NCBI GenBank assembly: GCA_049649525.1 | Contig: JBARZE010000063.1 | Span: 1 to 64,000, forward strand | Direction of reading: 5' to 3' | Origin: JAAURB01 sp049649525 | GTDB taxonomy: Bacteria > Cyanobacteriota > Cyanobacteriia > Cyanobacteriales > Microcoleaceae | Length of the DNA: 64,000 nucleotides | Part shown: piece by piece, positions 26,649 through 35,160 of the stretch | Layout of the letters: every line of letters begins with the position of its first letter | Position numbering within the stretch: position 1 is the stretch's first letter | Notes under the pieces: model-generated | Database searches by the model: none | What the model was told of the DNA's origin: nothing | What the model saw: the letters and a program-made list of their open reading frames with translations, nothing else | Program-made: the position numbers and the translations under genes

Positions 26649-27506
26649 TTACTCTAATTGTTGTTGCAGAGATTGACGCATAACTTCAATTGGAACAGGT
26701 TGCTTTAACCACATCTGCAAAGCAGTCGCCCCTTGCTGCACCAACATTTCTAATCCATCAATAGTAACCGCACCCCGCACTTCAGCAAACTTGAGAAATT
26801 GAGTCGGACTAGGGCGATAAATTAAGTCATAAACAATCGTACCCGGCTTTAGTTGATTCATTACTGTTTCGGTTACCGGAGATTGATTAACTTGAGGAAA
26901 CATCCCCACCGGAGTTGTATTCACGAGTAAATCAGATCCGGCAATTAAAGCTGATAATTCATCCCAAAGATGCACTTGCACTTGCACCACCATCGGAGAA
27001 TTTAACCAACTGGTTTGAAACGCCGCTAATTTGTCATAATTGCGCCCCACCACATGAATGTCATTAAAACCCAGTTGACTGCATCCGGCAACAACAGCCC
27101 GCGCCGCCCCTCCATTACCCAAAATCACCACTTTTTTTGACTCCCAGTCCACATCATAAGCTTGCAAAGGAGTAATAAACCCGACTACATCCGTATTTGT
27201 ACCGCCCCAGCCCTTTTCTTTACGCCAAACTGTATTAACCGCGCCGACTGCCTGGGCAACCGTTGAAACTTCTGATAGCAATGGAATGATGGTTTGTTTG
27301 TGAGGAATTGTGACGCTAAACCCTTCTACACCAATGGCAGCAAAACCTGACAATGCAGTATTTAGATCTTTGTGTTGAATCGGAAAAGGAAGATAAACAT
27401 AATCTTCACCCAACTCTGCGATCGCGGCATTGTGCATCACCGGAGAGAAAGAGTGTTCAACAGGATAACCGATCACACCCAACAATTTTGTTGTTCCTCG
27501 AATCAT
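26649..27506 (-). CDS. aroE: shikimate dehydrogenase (NADP+)
   Basis: AroE reduces 3-dehydroshikimate to shikimate in aromatic amino acid synthesis. The shikimate-binding N-terminal domain shows GYPVEHSFSPVMHNAAI and the catalytic Lys in SVTIPHKQT. The Rossmann domain has VILGNGGAARAVVAGC, then VNTTPVGMFP and IYRPSPTQFLKFAE. The C-terminus has DGLEMLVQQGATALQMW. I chose ATG at 27506 (MIRGTTKLLGVIG), the usual family start; ATG at 27527 adds seven residues. It is divergent from apcD. Confidence 0.95.
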   Translation of the reverse strand: MIRGTTKLLGVIGYPVEHSFSPVMHNAAIAELGEDYVYLPFPIQHKDLNTALSGFAAIGVEGFSVTIPHKQTIIPLLSEVSTVAQAVGAVNTVWRKEKGWGGTNTDVVGFITPLQAYDVDWESKKVVILGNGGAARAVVAGCSQLGFNDIHVVGRNYDKLAAFQTSWLNSPMVVQVQVHLWDELSALIAGSDLLVNTTPVGMFPQVNQSPVTETVMNQLKPGTIVYDLIYRPSPTQFLKFAEVRGAVTIDGLEMLVQQGATALQMWLKQPVPIEVMRQSLQQQLE

Positions 27507-27730
27507 GACAAAATTAGAATTAATCACATTACAGCTTATAGGGTACAGCTTGTGGGGTGTACATGAAAATTCTTAATTTGACTTTTATCATGTCTCAAAC
27601 TGCTCTGACAGCGTGGCAATTGAATCAACTTATGACATCTCTATGTAACGCTTTTTAACGGATCTTATTGGATTGTGTACCCTAGAATCGTTAAACTACT
27701 TATTGTTATGTTGAAAATTTTCAATTACAG

Positions 27731-28216
27731 ATGACTGTAGTAAGCCAAGTTATTCTCAAAGCTGACGATGAACTCCGTTATCCTAGCACGGGCGAACTCC
27801 GAAGCATCAGTGACTTTTTAAAAACGGGCGAACGACGGGTGCGTATTGTTGACACCCTGATGGAAAATGAACAAAAGATAGTTGACAGGGCTAGTGGTCA
27901 ATTGTGGAAGAAGCGTCCTGACTTTATTGCCCCTGGCGGTAATGCCTATGGCTCTCGGGAACGCTCTCTCTGTATACGAGACTACGGTTGGTATTTACGT
28001 TTAATTACTTACGGAATACTTTCGGGAGACAAAGACCCCATTGAAGACATCGGTTTAATTGGAGTCAAGGAAATGTACAATTCCTTAGGTGTACCCATGC
28101 CCGGAATGGTTGAAGCCATTCGTTGTCTGAAGGAAGCCTCTTTGGCATTACTCGATGACGAGGAAGCCCGAGAAGCTGCCCCTTACTTCGACTTTATCAT
28201 CCAAGCCATGTCTTAA
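27731..28216 (+). CDS. apcD: allophycocyanin alpha-B subunit (161 aa)
   Basis: ApcD is a terminal emitter of the phycobilisome core, passing excitation energy toward photosystem I. The sequence is full length (161 aa). It has the typical start MTVVSQVILKADDELRYPS and the bilin-binding cysteine at about residue 81 in SRERSLCIRDYGWYLRLITY. The chain ends in the conserved YFDFIIQAMS. It is set apart from other phycobilisome genes, as is usual for apcD in cyanobacteria. The distinction from ApcA rests on my recall of ApcD sequences, especially the DDELRYPS and DLIGLIGVKEMY-type segments; I consider it secure. Confidence 0.95.
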   Translation: MTVVSQVILKADDELRYPSTGELRSISDFLKTGERRVRIVDTLMENEQKIVDRASGQLWKKRPDFIAPGGNAYGSRERSLCIRDYGWYLRLITYGILSGDKDPIEDIGLIGVKEMYNSLGVPMPGMVEAIRCLKEASLALLDDEEAREAAPYFDFIIQAMS

Positions 28217-28715
28217 AAAAAGGTGAGTTTCTATCTCTACTGACTCGGTAGAGAGTGTTCATTCATCTAAAATTGTAATGCTCCCATTTCTGTTAAGCTT
28301 CAGTCCGTTTTAACTCAGATTCAAGTTTAACTGGAGTGGGGGCGTTGTTATTGAATTATGAGTTATTGAATTATGAATTATGAATTATGAATTATGAATG
28401 AAATCCTAAATTCAATTAGAGATCTATACTCATTACTCATTACTCCCGTACTTTGGTTACATGTAACGTCACGACAGACTCATAACTCCCTTGCCCGCTT
28501 GCCGGTCGCCATTTTTACCTGCTTCGGCACTCTTGCAAGTCGTAAGTGTTACCCGTTCCCTAGATAACAAATGACTTACGGGAAATCTTAAAGTATGTAT
28601 CGATTTGTTGAGAGTAGATAACGAGTGTGATACATAAGGTAAAGTTAGGCGTTTTTAAGGGTTAGACTAAAGACAGTCAAACTCTATAAATTCTAATAAT
28701 ATCTAAGAATTCATT
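28217..28715. other. repeat-rich intergenic region after apcD
   Basis: 499 bp. A 7-bp inverted repeat (TCTCTAC/GTAGAGA, about 28235-28255) follows apcD and may be a weak terminator without a T run. Tandem ATTATGA units, then ACTCATTACTC units and a GTTACATGTAAC palindrome occupy about 28350-28495. No credible ORF is present. Confidence 0.5.
28350..28495. repeat. composite intergenic repeat A (TTATGAA units plus palindrome)
   Basis: Six or more TTATGAA units (28350-28401), then ACTCATT units, then the palindrome GTTACATGTAAC (28456-28467), then GTCACGACA and ACTCATAACTC. The same parts in the same order occur in the opposite orientation at 35005-35160. Confidence 0.75.
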
Positions 28716-30083
28716 ATGGGAATCGCCACAATTAACCCGGCAACTGGAGAATTGTTGAGAACCTTTGAGCCGTTGAATGACACAGAGATAGAAAATTGTC
28801 TGGAGTCTTCTGCACAAACCTTTCAACAATATCGACAAATTCCGCTCACGCAACGCTCACAATGCATGCTCAAGGTAGCAGACATCTTAGAAACAGATGC
28901 TGAAAAATGGGCAAAAATTATGACGGAAGAAATGGGTAAACCCCTCAAAAGCGCGATCGCTGAAGTCAAGAAAAGTGCCTGGGTTTGTCGGTTTTATGCA
29001 GAAAATGCGGCAGACTTTCTAGCTGATACCACCATTCAAACCGATGCGAGTCGTAGTTTTGTTCGCTATCAACCCATCGGGCCGATTTTAGCCGTGATGC
29101 CGTGGAATTTCCCTTTCTGGCAGGTGTTTCGGTTTGCTGCACCCGCATTGATGGCAGGGAACGTCGGACTGCTCAAACACGCTTCTAACGTGCCTCAGTG
29201 TGCCATCGCTATTGCTGAGATTTTCAAACAAGCTGGGTTTGCCGAAGGAGTGTTTCAAACGCTACTGATTGGTGCAAAGCAAGTTGCTAAAGTGATAGAA
29301 GATGAGCGCGTCAAAGCCGGAACGTTAACCGGAAGTGAGCCAGCCGGTGCCAGTTTAGCCTCTTTGGCAGGTCAACATATCAAGAAAACCGTGCTTGAGC
29401 TGGGGGGAAGCGATCCGTTTGTTGTGCTATCGAGTGCAAATGTAGATCAAGCAGTTTCAGCCGCAGTAACCGCTCGCATGCTCAATAACGGTCAGTCTTG
29501 TATTGCTGCGAAACGATTTATTTTAGCAGAAGAAATTGCCGATCAGTTTATACAGCAACTCGTCGAAAAATTCTCATCTTTAAAAGTGGGCGATCCGACA
29601 TCTTTAGATACAGATATTGGCCCCCTGGCAACGCCTGATATCTTACAAGAACTAGACGGGCAAGTGCAAGCGTGTAAGAAAGTGGGAGCTAATATTTTAA
29701 TTGGAGGGGAGCCACTCTCTGAGCAAAAAGGGAATTTTTATCCGCCCACAATTGTAACCAATATTCCCGAAGATGCACCCATTGCTCAAGAAGAATTTTT
29801 CGGCCCTGTTGCTCTAGTTTTTCGAGTCTCGAGTATTGACGAAGCGATTAAACTAGCAAATAATACACCGTTTGGTTTGGGGGCGAGTGCCTGGACAACA
29901 GATCCGGCAGAAATTGAGCGTTTAATGAGCGATCTCGAAGCAGGAGCCGTTTTTATTAATAGTTTAGTCAAGTCCGATCCTCGTTTACCATTCGGTGGGA
30001 TCAAGCGCTCAGGTTATGGTAGAGAATTGAGTATTCAAGGAATGCATGAATTTCTCAACATCAAAACAGTTTGGGTGAAATAA
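28716..30083 (+). CDS. gabD: NAD(P)-dependent succinate-semialdehyde dehydrogenase (455 aa)
   Basis: An aldehyde dehydrogenase that oxidises succinate semialdehyde to succinate. It has the cofactor-binding loop around TGSEPAG, the general-base Glu in VLELGGSDPF and the catalytic Cys in NNGQSCIAAKRF. MPWNFPFWQVFR near residue 130 is typical of the class. It lies upstream of the 2-oxoglutarate decarboxylase gene. In Synechococcus PCC 7002 these two enzymes were shown to complete an alternative TCA cycle (2-oxoglutarate to succinate). The pairing supports this assignment over a generic aldehyde dehydrogenase. Confidence 0.88.
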   Translation: MGIATINPATGELLRTFEPLNDTEIENCLESSAQTFQQYRQIPLTQRSQCMLKVADILETDAEKWAKIMTEEMGKPLKSAIAEVKKSAWVCRFYAENAADFLADTTIQTDASRSFVRYQPIGPILAVMPWNFPFWQVFRFAAPALMAGNVGLLKHASNVPQCAIAIAEIFKQAGFAEGVFQTLLIGAKQVAKVIEDERVKAGTLTGSEPAGASLASLAGQHIKKTVLELGGSDPFVVLSSANVDQAVSAAVTARMLNNGQSCIAAKRFILAEEIADQFIQQLVEKFSSLKVGDPTSLDTDIGPLATPDILQELDGQVQACKKVGANILIGGEPLSEQKGNFYPPTIVTNIPEDAPIAQEEFFGPVALVFRVSSIDEAIKLANNTPFGLGASAWTTDPAEIERLMSDLEAGAVFINSLVKSDPRLPFGGIKRSGYGRELSIQGMHEFLNIKTVWVK

Positions 30084-30432
30084 AGCAGATCTTACCCAAT
30101 AAAAATATATTGAGTCGATCGCACTTAAATCACTACTTAAAAAAACTTGCCAAGCTGGCAACCAAATTCAGTAAATATTAGACATAATAGTATGTAATAC
30201 TAAGTTGTATTCTCAAAGTAATAAATAACAGTTAACTCAATATTGATTGATAGTCTTGGATTCGACGATATCAAAAAAATAAGGGGTGTATTTATCTTTA
30301 AAGATGGTAAAATCAATTTTAAAAAGCGGGTCAAATAAAGGTTAAAATAGACAGATACTGAGTAAATAACGAAAAATTTATCTCTGTTTTTCACTATTGC
30401 TATTCCAATTCATCATTGATTAAATTAATACA
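30084..30432. other. SSADH-OGDC intergenic region with a minus-strand hairpin
   Basis: 349 bp between two same-strand genes. It contains a terminator-like hairpin for the minus strand at 30139-30161, and otherwise AT-rich DNA. The 64-codon minus-strand ORF here has low-complexity composition and is not supported. Confidence 0.4.
30139..30161 (-). terminator. possible minus-strand intrinsic terminator
   Basis: Read on the minus strand, TTGCC-AGCTT-GGCAA (30161 to 30147) is followed by G and seven Ts (30145-30139). The stem is only 5 bp. No minus-strand gene lies upstream, so it could end a small antisense or intergenic RNA starting before the 2-oxoglutarate decarboxylase gene. Confidence 0.35.
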
Positions 30433-32070
30433 ATGAACACAGCCGAACTCTTGATTAAGTGCCTCGAAAATGAGGAAGTCGAATATATTTTTGGTCTCCC
30501 CGGAGAAGAGAATATGGAAATTCTTGAATCCTTAAAAGATTCATCCATTCAGTTTATCACCACTCGCCACGAACAAGGCGCGGCTTTCATGGCGGATGTT
30601 TACGGACGTTTGACAGGCAAAGCAGGAGTCTGTTTATCGACTTTGGGGCCGGGAGCAACAAACCTAATGACAGGGGTTGCAGATGCCAATCTAGACGGCG
30701 CTCCCCTCGTTGCCATTACGGGTCAAGTGGGAACAGATCGGATGCATATTGAATCCCATCAATATCTAGATTTGGTGGCAATGTTTTCCCCGGTTACTAA
30801 GTGGAATTCTCAAATTGTCCGACCCAGTAATACCCCTGAAATTATTCGTAAAGCCTTCAAAATTGCTCAAACCGAAAAACCCGGCGCGGTTCACATTGAC
30901 TTGCCCGAAAATATTGCCAGTATGCCAGTTGAAGGGCATCCATTAGAGCGAGATAAGCGGGAGAAAATCTATTCTGCTTATCAAAGTATGAATGAAGCGG
31001 CAGTCGCCATCTCTAAAGCCACAAACCCGGTAATTTTAGTCGGTAATGGTGCTTTGCGCGCTGATGCCAGTGATGCCGTTACAGAATTTGCCACACAGCT
31101 TAATATTCCAGTCGTGAATACATTTATGGGCAAAGGAGCAATTCCTTATACTCATCCCCTGTCTCTGTGGACAACCGGACTGCAAAAACGGGACTATATT
31201 AGTTGTGCGTTTGAAAAGGCAGATTTAGTCATCGCCATTGGATACGATTTGATTGAATATTCCCCGAAAAAATGGAATCCAAAAGGGAGTATTCCCATCA
31301 TTCATGTGAGTGCAACCTCGGCAGAAGTTGATAGTAGTTATATTCCTATTGCTGAAATTGTCGGAGATATTTCTGACTCTTTAACTGAGATTTTACGGCG
31401 TTCGGATCGCACAGAACGAGCTGAACCTTATGCCGGGAAATTACGGCCAGATATTCGTCATGATTATGAAGGATACGCCAATGATGACGGCTATCCCATT
31501 AAACCTCAAAAACTGATTTATGACCTGCGTCAAGTGATGGGGCCAGAAGATATTGTGATTTCAGATGTCGGGGCGCATAAAATGTGGATCGCCCGCCATT
31601 ACCATTGTGAACGCCCCAATACTTGCTTGATTTCTAATGGGTTTGCTGCCATGGGAATTTCTATTCCGGGAGCAATTGCAGCTAAGTTAGTTAACCCCGA
31701 ATTAAAAGTCGTAGCAGCAACCGGAGACGGGGGTTTTATGATGAATTGCCAAGAGTTAGAAACGGCTTTGCGTATTGGTACACCCTTTGTGACGCTCATT
31801 TTTAATGATGGGGGTTACGGTTTAATTGAATGGAAACAAGAGGATCAATTTGGGACTTCTTCTTTCATTAAATTTAGTAATCCTGACTTTGTTAAATTTG
31901 CCGAAAGTATGGGCTTAAAAGGTTATCGAGTCGAATCAGCAACCGATCTAGTGCCGATGTTAAAAGATGCTCTAGCCCAAGATGTTCCGACGGTGATTGA
32001 TTGTCCTGTTGACTATCGAGAAAACGCTCGGTTTAGCCAAAAATCTGGGGGTCTGAGTTGCCCAATTTAA
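30433..32070 (+). CDS. 2-oxoglutarate decarboxylase, acetolactate-synthase-like (545 aa)
   Basis: A thiamine-diphosphate enzyme of the acetolactate synthase superfamily. The catalytic Glu is in TTRHEQGAAFMADVYGRLTG, and the ThDP/Mg motif is GDGGFMMNCQELETALRIGTPFVTLIFND. Many homologues are labelled acetolactate synthase. The location next to succinate-semialdehyde dehydrogenase matches the cyanobacterial pair in which this enzyme decarboxylates 2-oxoglutarate to succinate semialdehyde, replacing 2-oxoglutarate dehydrogenase. The FAD-site loop of true acetolactate synthase cannot be judged by eye. A good ATG start exists, and length fits the family. Confidence 0.85.
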   Translation: MNTAELLIKCLENEEVEYIFGLPGEENMEILESLKDSSIQFITTRHEQGAAFMADVYGRLTGKAGVCLSTLGPGATNLMTGVADANLDGAPLVAITGQVGTDRMHIESHQYLDLVAMFSPVTKWNSQIVRPSNTPEIIRKAFKIAQTEKPGAVHIDLPENIASMPVEGHPLERDKREKIYSAYQSMNEAAVAISKATNPVILVGNGALRADASDAVTEFATQLNIPVVNTFMGKGAIPYTHPLSLWTTGLQKRDYISCAFEKADLVIAIGYDLIEYSPKKWNPKGSIPIIHVSATSAEVDSSYIPIAEIVGDISDSLTEILRRSDRTERAEPYAGKLRPDIRHDYEGYANDDGYPIKPQKLIYDLRQVMGPEDIVISDVGAHKMWIARHYHCERPNTCLISNGFAAMGISIPGAIAAKLVNPELKVVAATGDGGFMMNCQELETALRIGTPFVTLIFNDGGYGLIEWKQEDQFGTSSFIKFSNPDFVKFAESMGLKGYRVESATDLVPMLKDALAQDVPTVIDCPVDYRENARFSQKSGGLSCPI

Positions 32071-32204
32071 AGCTCTATAGATGGGAATTTTTTCTAATTC
32101 ATTTATAGTTGCTATATTGTCTGGAGTAACAGAGGCGTTCTTTCATTAAGAATGTCTTTTCTATACTGCAGAAAAAAAATGATATCATGTCTGGATAATT
32201 CGTT

Positions 32205-32255
32205 ATTCTGTAGAGACGTTACATGTAATGTCTCCACCAATTTAACGTCTCTACG
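32205..32255. repeat. dispersed palindrome GTAGAGACGTTACATGTAAT and companion
   Basis: GTAGAGACGTTACATGTAAT-type palindrome at 32210-32237, followed by a partial second copy (TTTAACGTCTCTAC at 32241-32254). It belongs to the same family as the elements at 1000, 28456 and 35046, and a degenerate copy lies at 41068-41091. Confidence 0.75.
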
Positions 32256-32319
32256 CACCGAATAGGGTTTTTAATATCGGTTAATTCAACGGACATGATA
32301 TAATTCATTGTCATAAAAT

Positions 32320-33117
32320 ATGAAAATTGCAACTTGGAATGTTAACTCAGTTCGGACTCGACAAGAACATATTATTAAATGGCTGAATCAGCATCCTGTA
32401 GACGTATTATGTTTACAAGAAACTAAAGTCATCGATGAACAATTTCCGCGATCGCCTTTTGAAGAACTGGGTTACCATCTTTATATTTTCGGACAAAAAG
32501 CTTATAACGGCGTGGCTATTTTTAGCCGGGAAAAAATGGCAAGTGTCTCACAAGGATTTACACCGATTTTAGACACAGAAATCGCCAATAGTTTTGATGA
32601 ACAAAAACGAGTAATTACAGGAATAATTAATGGCGTTCGAGTCGTCAATTTATACGTTCCCAATGGCGCAAGTATTGGCAGCGAGAAATATGAATATAAA
32701 TTGAAATGGTTAGAACTATTACGAGAGTATTTAAATACTTTACTCAACCAAACGCCTTATCTATGTGTTTGTGGTGACTTTAATATTGCCCTCGAAGATC
32801 GAGATATTCATGACCCAAAAAATAGAGCTAAGCATATTATGGCTTCTGATGCCGAACGGCTAGCCCTGCAAGAAATACTTAAATTAGGGTTTACTGATGC
32901 CTTTCGCGCCTTTACCCCAGAAGCGGGACATTTTAGCTGGTGGGACTATCGAGCGGCTTCTTTTCGTCGTAACCGAGGATGGCGCATCGATCATCATTAT
33001 CTCAGTACAGCGCTACAACCCAAAGCTGTTGGATGCACAATTGATCCTGAACCGAGGGGTTGGGAAAAACCCAGCGATCACACTCCTGTGGTTGTGGAAT
33101 TATCATCACCGGGTTGA
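32320..33117 (+). CDS. xth: exodeoxyribonuclease III (265 aa)
   Basis: An AP endonuclease/3'-5' exonuclease of base-excision repair. All ExoIII motifs are visible: KIATWNVNSVRTR at the start, the metal-binding Glu in VLCLQETKV, the CGDFNIALEDRDIHDP catalytic loop (Asp and Asn), WWDYRAASFRRNRGWRIDHHYLS, and the terminal PSDHTPVVVEL with its catalytic Asp-His. The length is standard. It follows the 2-oxoglutarate decarboxylase gene after a repeat-containing spacer, with which no functional link is obvious. Confidence 0.95.
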   Translation: MKIATWNVNSVRTRQEHIIKWLNQHPVDVLCLQETKVIDEQFPRSPFEELGYHLYIFGQKAYNGVAIFSREKMASVSQGFTPILDTEIANSFDEQKRVITGIINGVRVVNLYVPNGASIGSEKYEYKLKWLELLREYLNTLLNQTPYLCVCGDFNIALEDRDIHDPKNRAKHIMASDAERLALQEILKLGFTDAFRAFTPEAGHFSWWDYRAASFRRNRGWRIDHHYLSTALQPKAVGCTIDPEPRGWEKPSDHTPVVVELSSPG

Positions 33118-33159
33118 AAATGCAAGCTCCTTTGAGGGGGACTTTACTTGTAATTTTAA

Positions 33160-33235
33160 GTATTTAGTAATTAGTTTTAAGTATTGAGTATTTAGTGCTT
33201 AGACTGAATTTGATTACTAACAACTAATAACTAAA
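33160..33235. repeat. degenerate AGTATTTAG/ACTAATAAC tandem tract
   Basis: Short AT-rich units (AGTAATTAG, AGTATTGAG, AGTATTTAG, then ACTAACAACTAATAACTAA) between the convergent exonuclease III and efflux-adaptor genes. The tract lies in the terminator region of both genes. Confidence 0.5.
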
Positions 33236-33241
33236 ATCCTT

Positions 33242-34843
33242 TTAACTATCGGAAGGAGTGTCTGCCGTCGGTTCAGTTGGAGAAACCGCTTCTTCTTGGG
33301 GTTGATCGAAGTTCTCCATCACGGGTGTTCCATCTCGTAGCTTAACCACCCCTTCTGTAACGATGCGATCGCCTGCATTCACACCAGAAAGTACCTGATA
33401 ACTTTGGTCTTGAATACTGCCGAGTTCTACGGGTTTTTGCTTCGCCACTAACATCGACTCACCCTCATTAGTCTCTTCTTCGACCACAAATACAAAGCTT
33501 TGATCGCCAATGCGACTAATTGCGGTTGTGGGAACTGTAACACCGGGTTGTTGCTCCCAAATCACTCGCGCCCGGACAATTTGATCGGTTCTAAGCTGGT
33601 TATTGCGGTTATTGTAAAGGGCTTTAACTAAAATCGTTTGAGTTCCAGTCCCAGCAGCCGGAGAGATAAAAGAAACTCGACTGGTTCCGATTAATTCGCC
33701 TGTATCCTGTCTAACTAACTCAACTGGAGTCCCCACCCGAAGTCGAGATAAACGATCGACAGGGACGTTAATATTGACCTCTAATTGATCGTTTTGGCGA
33801 ATCGAAGTGACAGTCGTTTGACTATTCACCAAATCCCCGACCTTAACCGCGATATCCCCCACAATACCCGCGATGGGAGCATTTATATTGTAATAATCTA
33901 ATTCAACCTGTTGAGCAACAGCAGCCGCTTGAGCGCTTTCAATATCCCGTTGAATTAAAGAAATTTGAGCTTTTTGAGCCTCAATTGTGCTTCTTTGGGT
34001 TTCAATTTGAGCCTCTAAAGTCGAAACTTGCCGAGATAAATCTTGACCTGCACTATCAATATTAGCTTGAGCGGATTGAATGGTACGATCTTGGCGATCT
34101 AACTCTTTTTGAGCGCTTTGAATTCTGGCCATCGCGGCGCGGACTTCTTTTTCTTGGTTAGCAACCTCAGCCTCACTGGTTTCTCTGTCTCGAAGTCTTT
34201 GGTCGTAAACTTCAGCAGAAATAACCCCTTCTTCTTTCAAACTTTGATAACGTTCAAATGTCGCTTCTCGTTCTTTTAAAATTGCCTGTCGTCGCTTTAA
34301 TTCTTCGTTGGCTGCTTCTAAATTTTCTTTGGCATTTTCTAGTTCAAATGCGAGTCGTTCTTTTTCTTGAATTTCAGCTTCATAGTCTTGTTCGGCTTGT
34401 TGCTGGGCAGCAGACTGAGATTGAAATTCTAATTCTGCTTGTATGCGTCGTAATTCTGCTTGTTGAGCCTTCAATTCCGCCTCAGCCCGTTGTAGATCCG
34501 CCCGTCTAGATTCTACAACAGCCAGTTGACTTTCGTAATTAGCTTGTTGTTGAGCTGGATCAATTAAGATTAACGGATCTCCTGCAGCTACGCGATCGCC
34601 TAAAGTGACATAAACCTGTTTAACCCAACCACTGACACGAGGTTGAATGACGGCATTATCGACCCCTTCTAAGCGCGCCACATATTCAGTACTTTGTTTA
34701 ACTTGAGTCGTTTCCACTCGATCCATTTCAACAGCAACAGGGGGTGGTCCTCCGCCGGGAGACTGACCCCCACAAGCCTGGAAAATTAATGGACTAAGAA
34801 GAATTAATAAAGATTGTCGCCAATAGATAGAATAATTATTCAT
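33242..34843 (-). CDS. RND/MFP-type efflux adaptor, HlyD family, lipoprotein-like (533 aa)
   Basis: A membrane-fusion (periplasmic adaptor) protein of RND efflux systems. A signal peptide ends LIFQAC-GG, an imperfect lipobox, so it is probably lipid-anchored at Cys24. Barrel-sandwich parts (VQPRVSGWVKQVYVTLGDRVAAGDPLILID, then YYNINAPIAGIVGDIAVKVGDLV) flank an unusually long coiled coil of about 230 residues (about 80-320), rich in Gln, Glu and Ala. The C-terminal part (SRIGDQSFVFVVEE, VLSGVNAGDRIVTEGVVKLRDG) is typical. No RND pump or outer-membrane channel gene adjoins it, so the partner is encoded elsewhere. Confidence 0.88.
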   Translation of the reverse strand: MNNYSIYWRQSLLILLSPLIFQACGGQSPGGGPPPVAVEMDRVETTQVKQSTEYVARLEGVDNAVIQPRVSGWVKQVYVTLGDRVAAGDPLILIDPAQQQANYESQLAVVESRRADLQRAEAELKAQQAELRRIQAELEFQSQSAAQQQAEQDYEAEIQEKERLAFELENAKENLEAANEELKRRQAILKEREATFERYQSLKEEGVISAEVYDQRLRDRETSEAEVANQEKEVRAAMARIQSAQKELDRQDRTIQSAQANIDSAGQDLSRQVSTLEAQIETQRSTIEAQKAQISLIQRDIESAQAAAVAQQVELDYYNINAPIAGIVGDIAVKVGDLVNSQTTVTSIRQNDQLEVNINVPVDRLSRLRVGTPVELVRQDTGELIGTSRVSFISPAAGTGTQTILVKALYNNRNNQLRTDQIVRARVIWEQQPGVTVPTTAISRIGDQSFVFVVEEETNEGESMLVAKQKPVELGSIQDQSYQVLSGVNAGDRIVTEGVVKLRDGTPVMENFDQPQEEAVSPTEPTADTPSDS

Positions 34844-35004
34844 TTGTCTAAGTGTTAGATTTAGGTTAATTTAGCTTATACTCTTCAACTTATACTCTAG
34901 AGTGTACCGACATTTTAGCGAGTTTACTCAAATTTAAAATAAAATTAGCCAATAGATGAGAAAATTATCGCAATTGCTCATATACAATTCTGTCTACGGC
35001 GGGG

Positions 35005-35160
35005 AAGTCATGAGTTAGGGGTAATAAGTAAGGAGTAATGAGTATGTCGTGACGTTACATGTAATGTCTGTAATTGAGTTATGAGTAAAGAGTAGAGTTT
35101 ATGATGATTGCCCGTGGGTATAAATTCATAATTCATAATTCATAATTCATAATTCATAAT
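35005..35160. repeat. composite intergenic repeat A', inverted copy
   Basis: Contains GTAATAAGTAAGGAGTAATGAG, a TGTCGTGACGTTACATGTAA palindrome (35045-35064) and five TTCATAA units (about 35123-35160). It is the reverse-complement arrangement of the element at 28350-28495. The TTCATAA units run into the end of the gene at 35140 and encode its last residues and stop. Confidence 0.75.

Noticed and set aside
28350..28495. CRISPR or insertion-sequence end
   Set aside because: Seven-base tandem units and a short palindrome only; no spacers, transposase or target duplication.
30200..30394. 64-aa minus-strand ORF
   Set aside because: Ile/Leu/Phe/Asn-rich AT-driven ORF with no ribosome-binding site; kept only as a possible RNA region.
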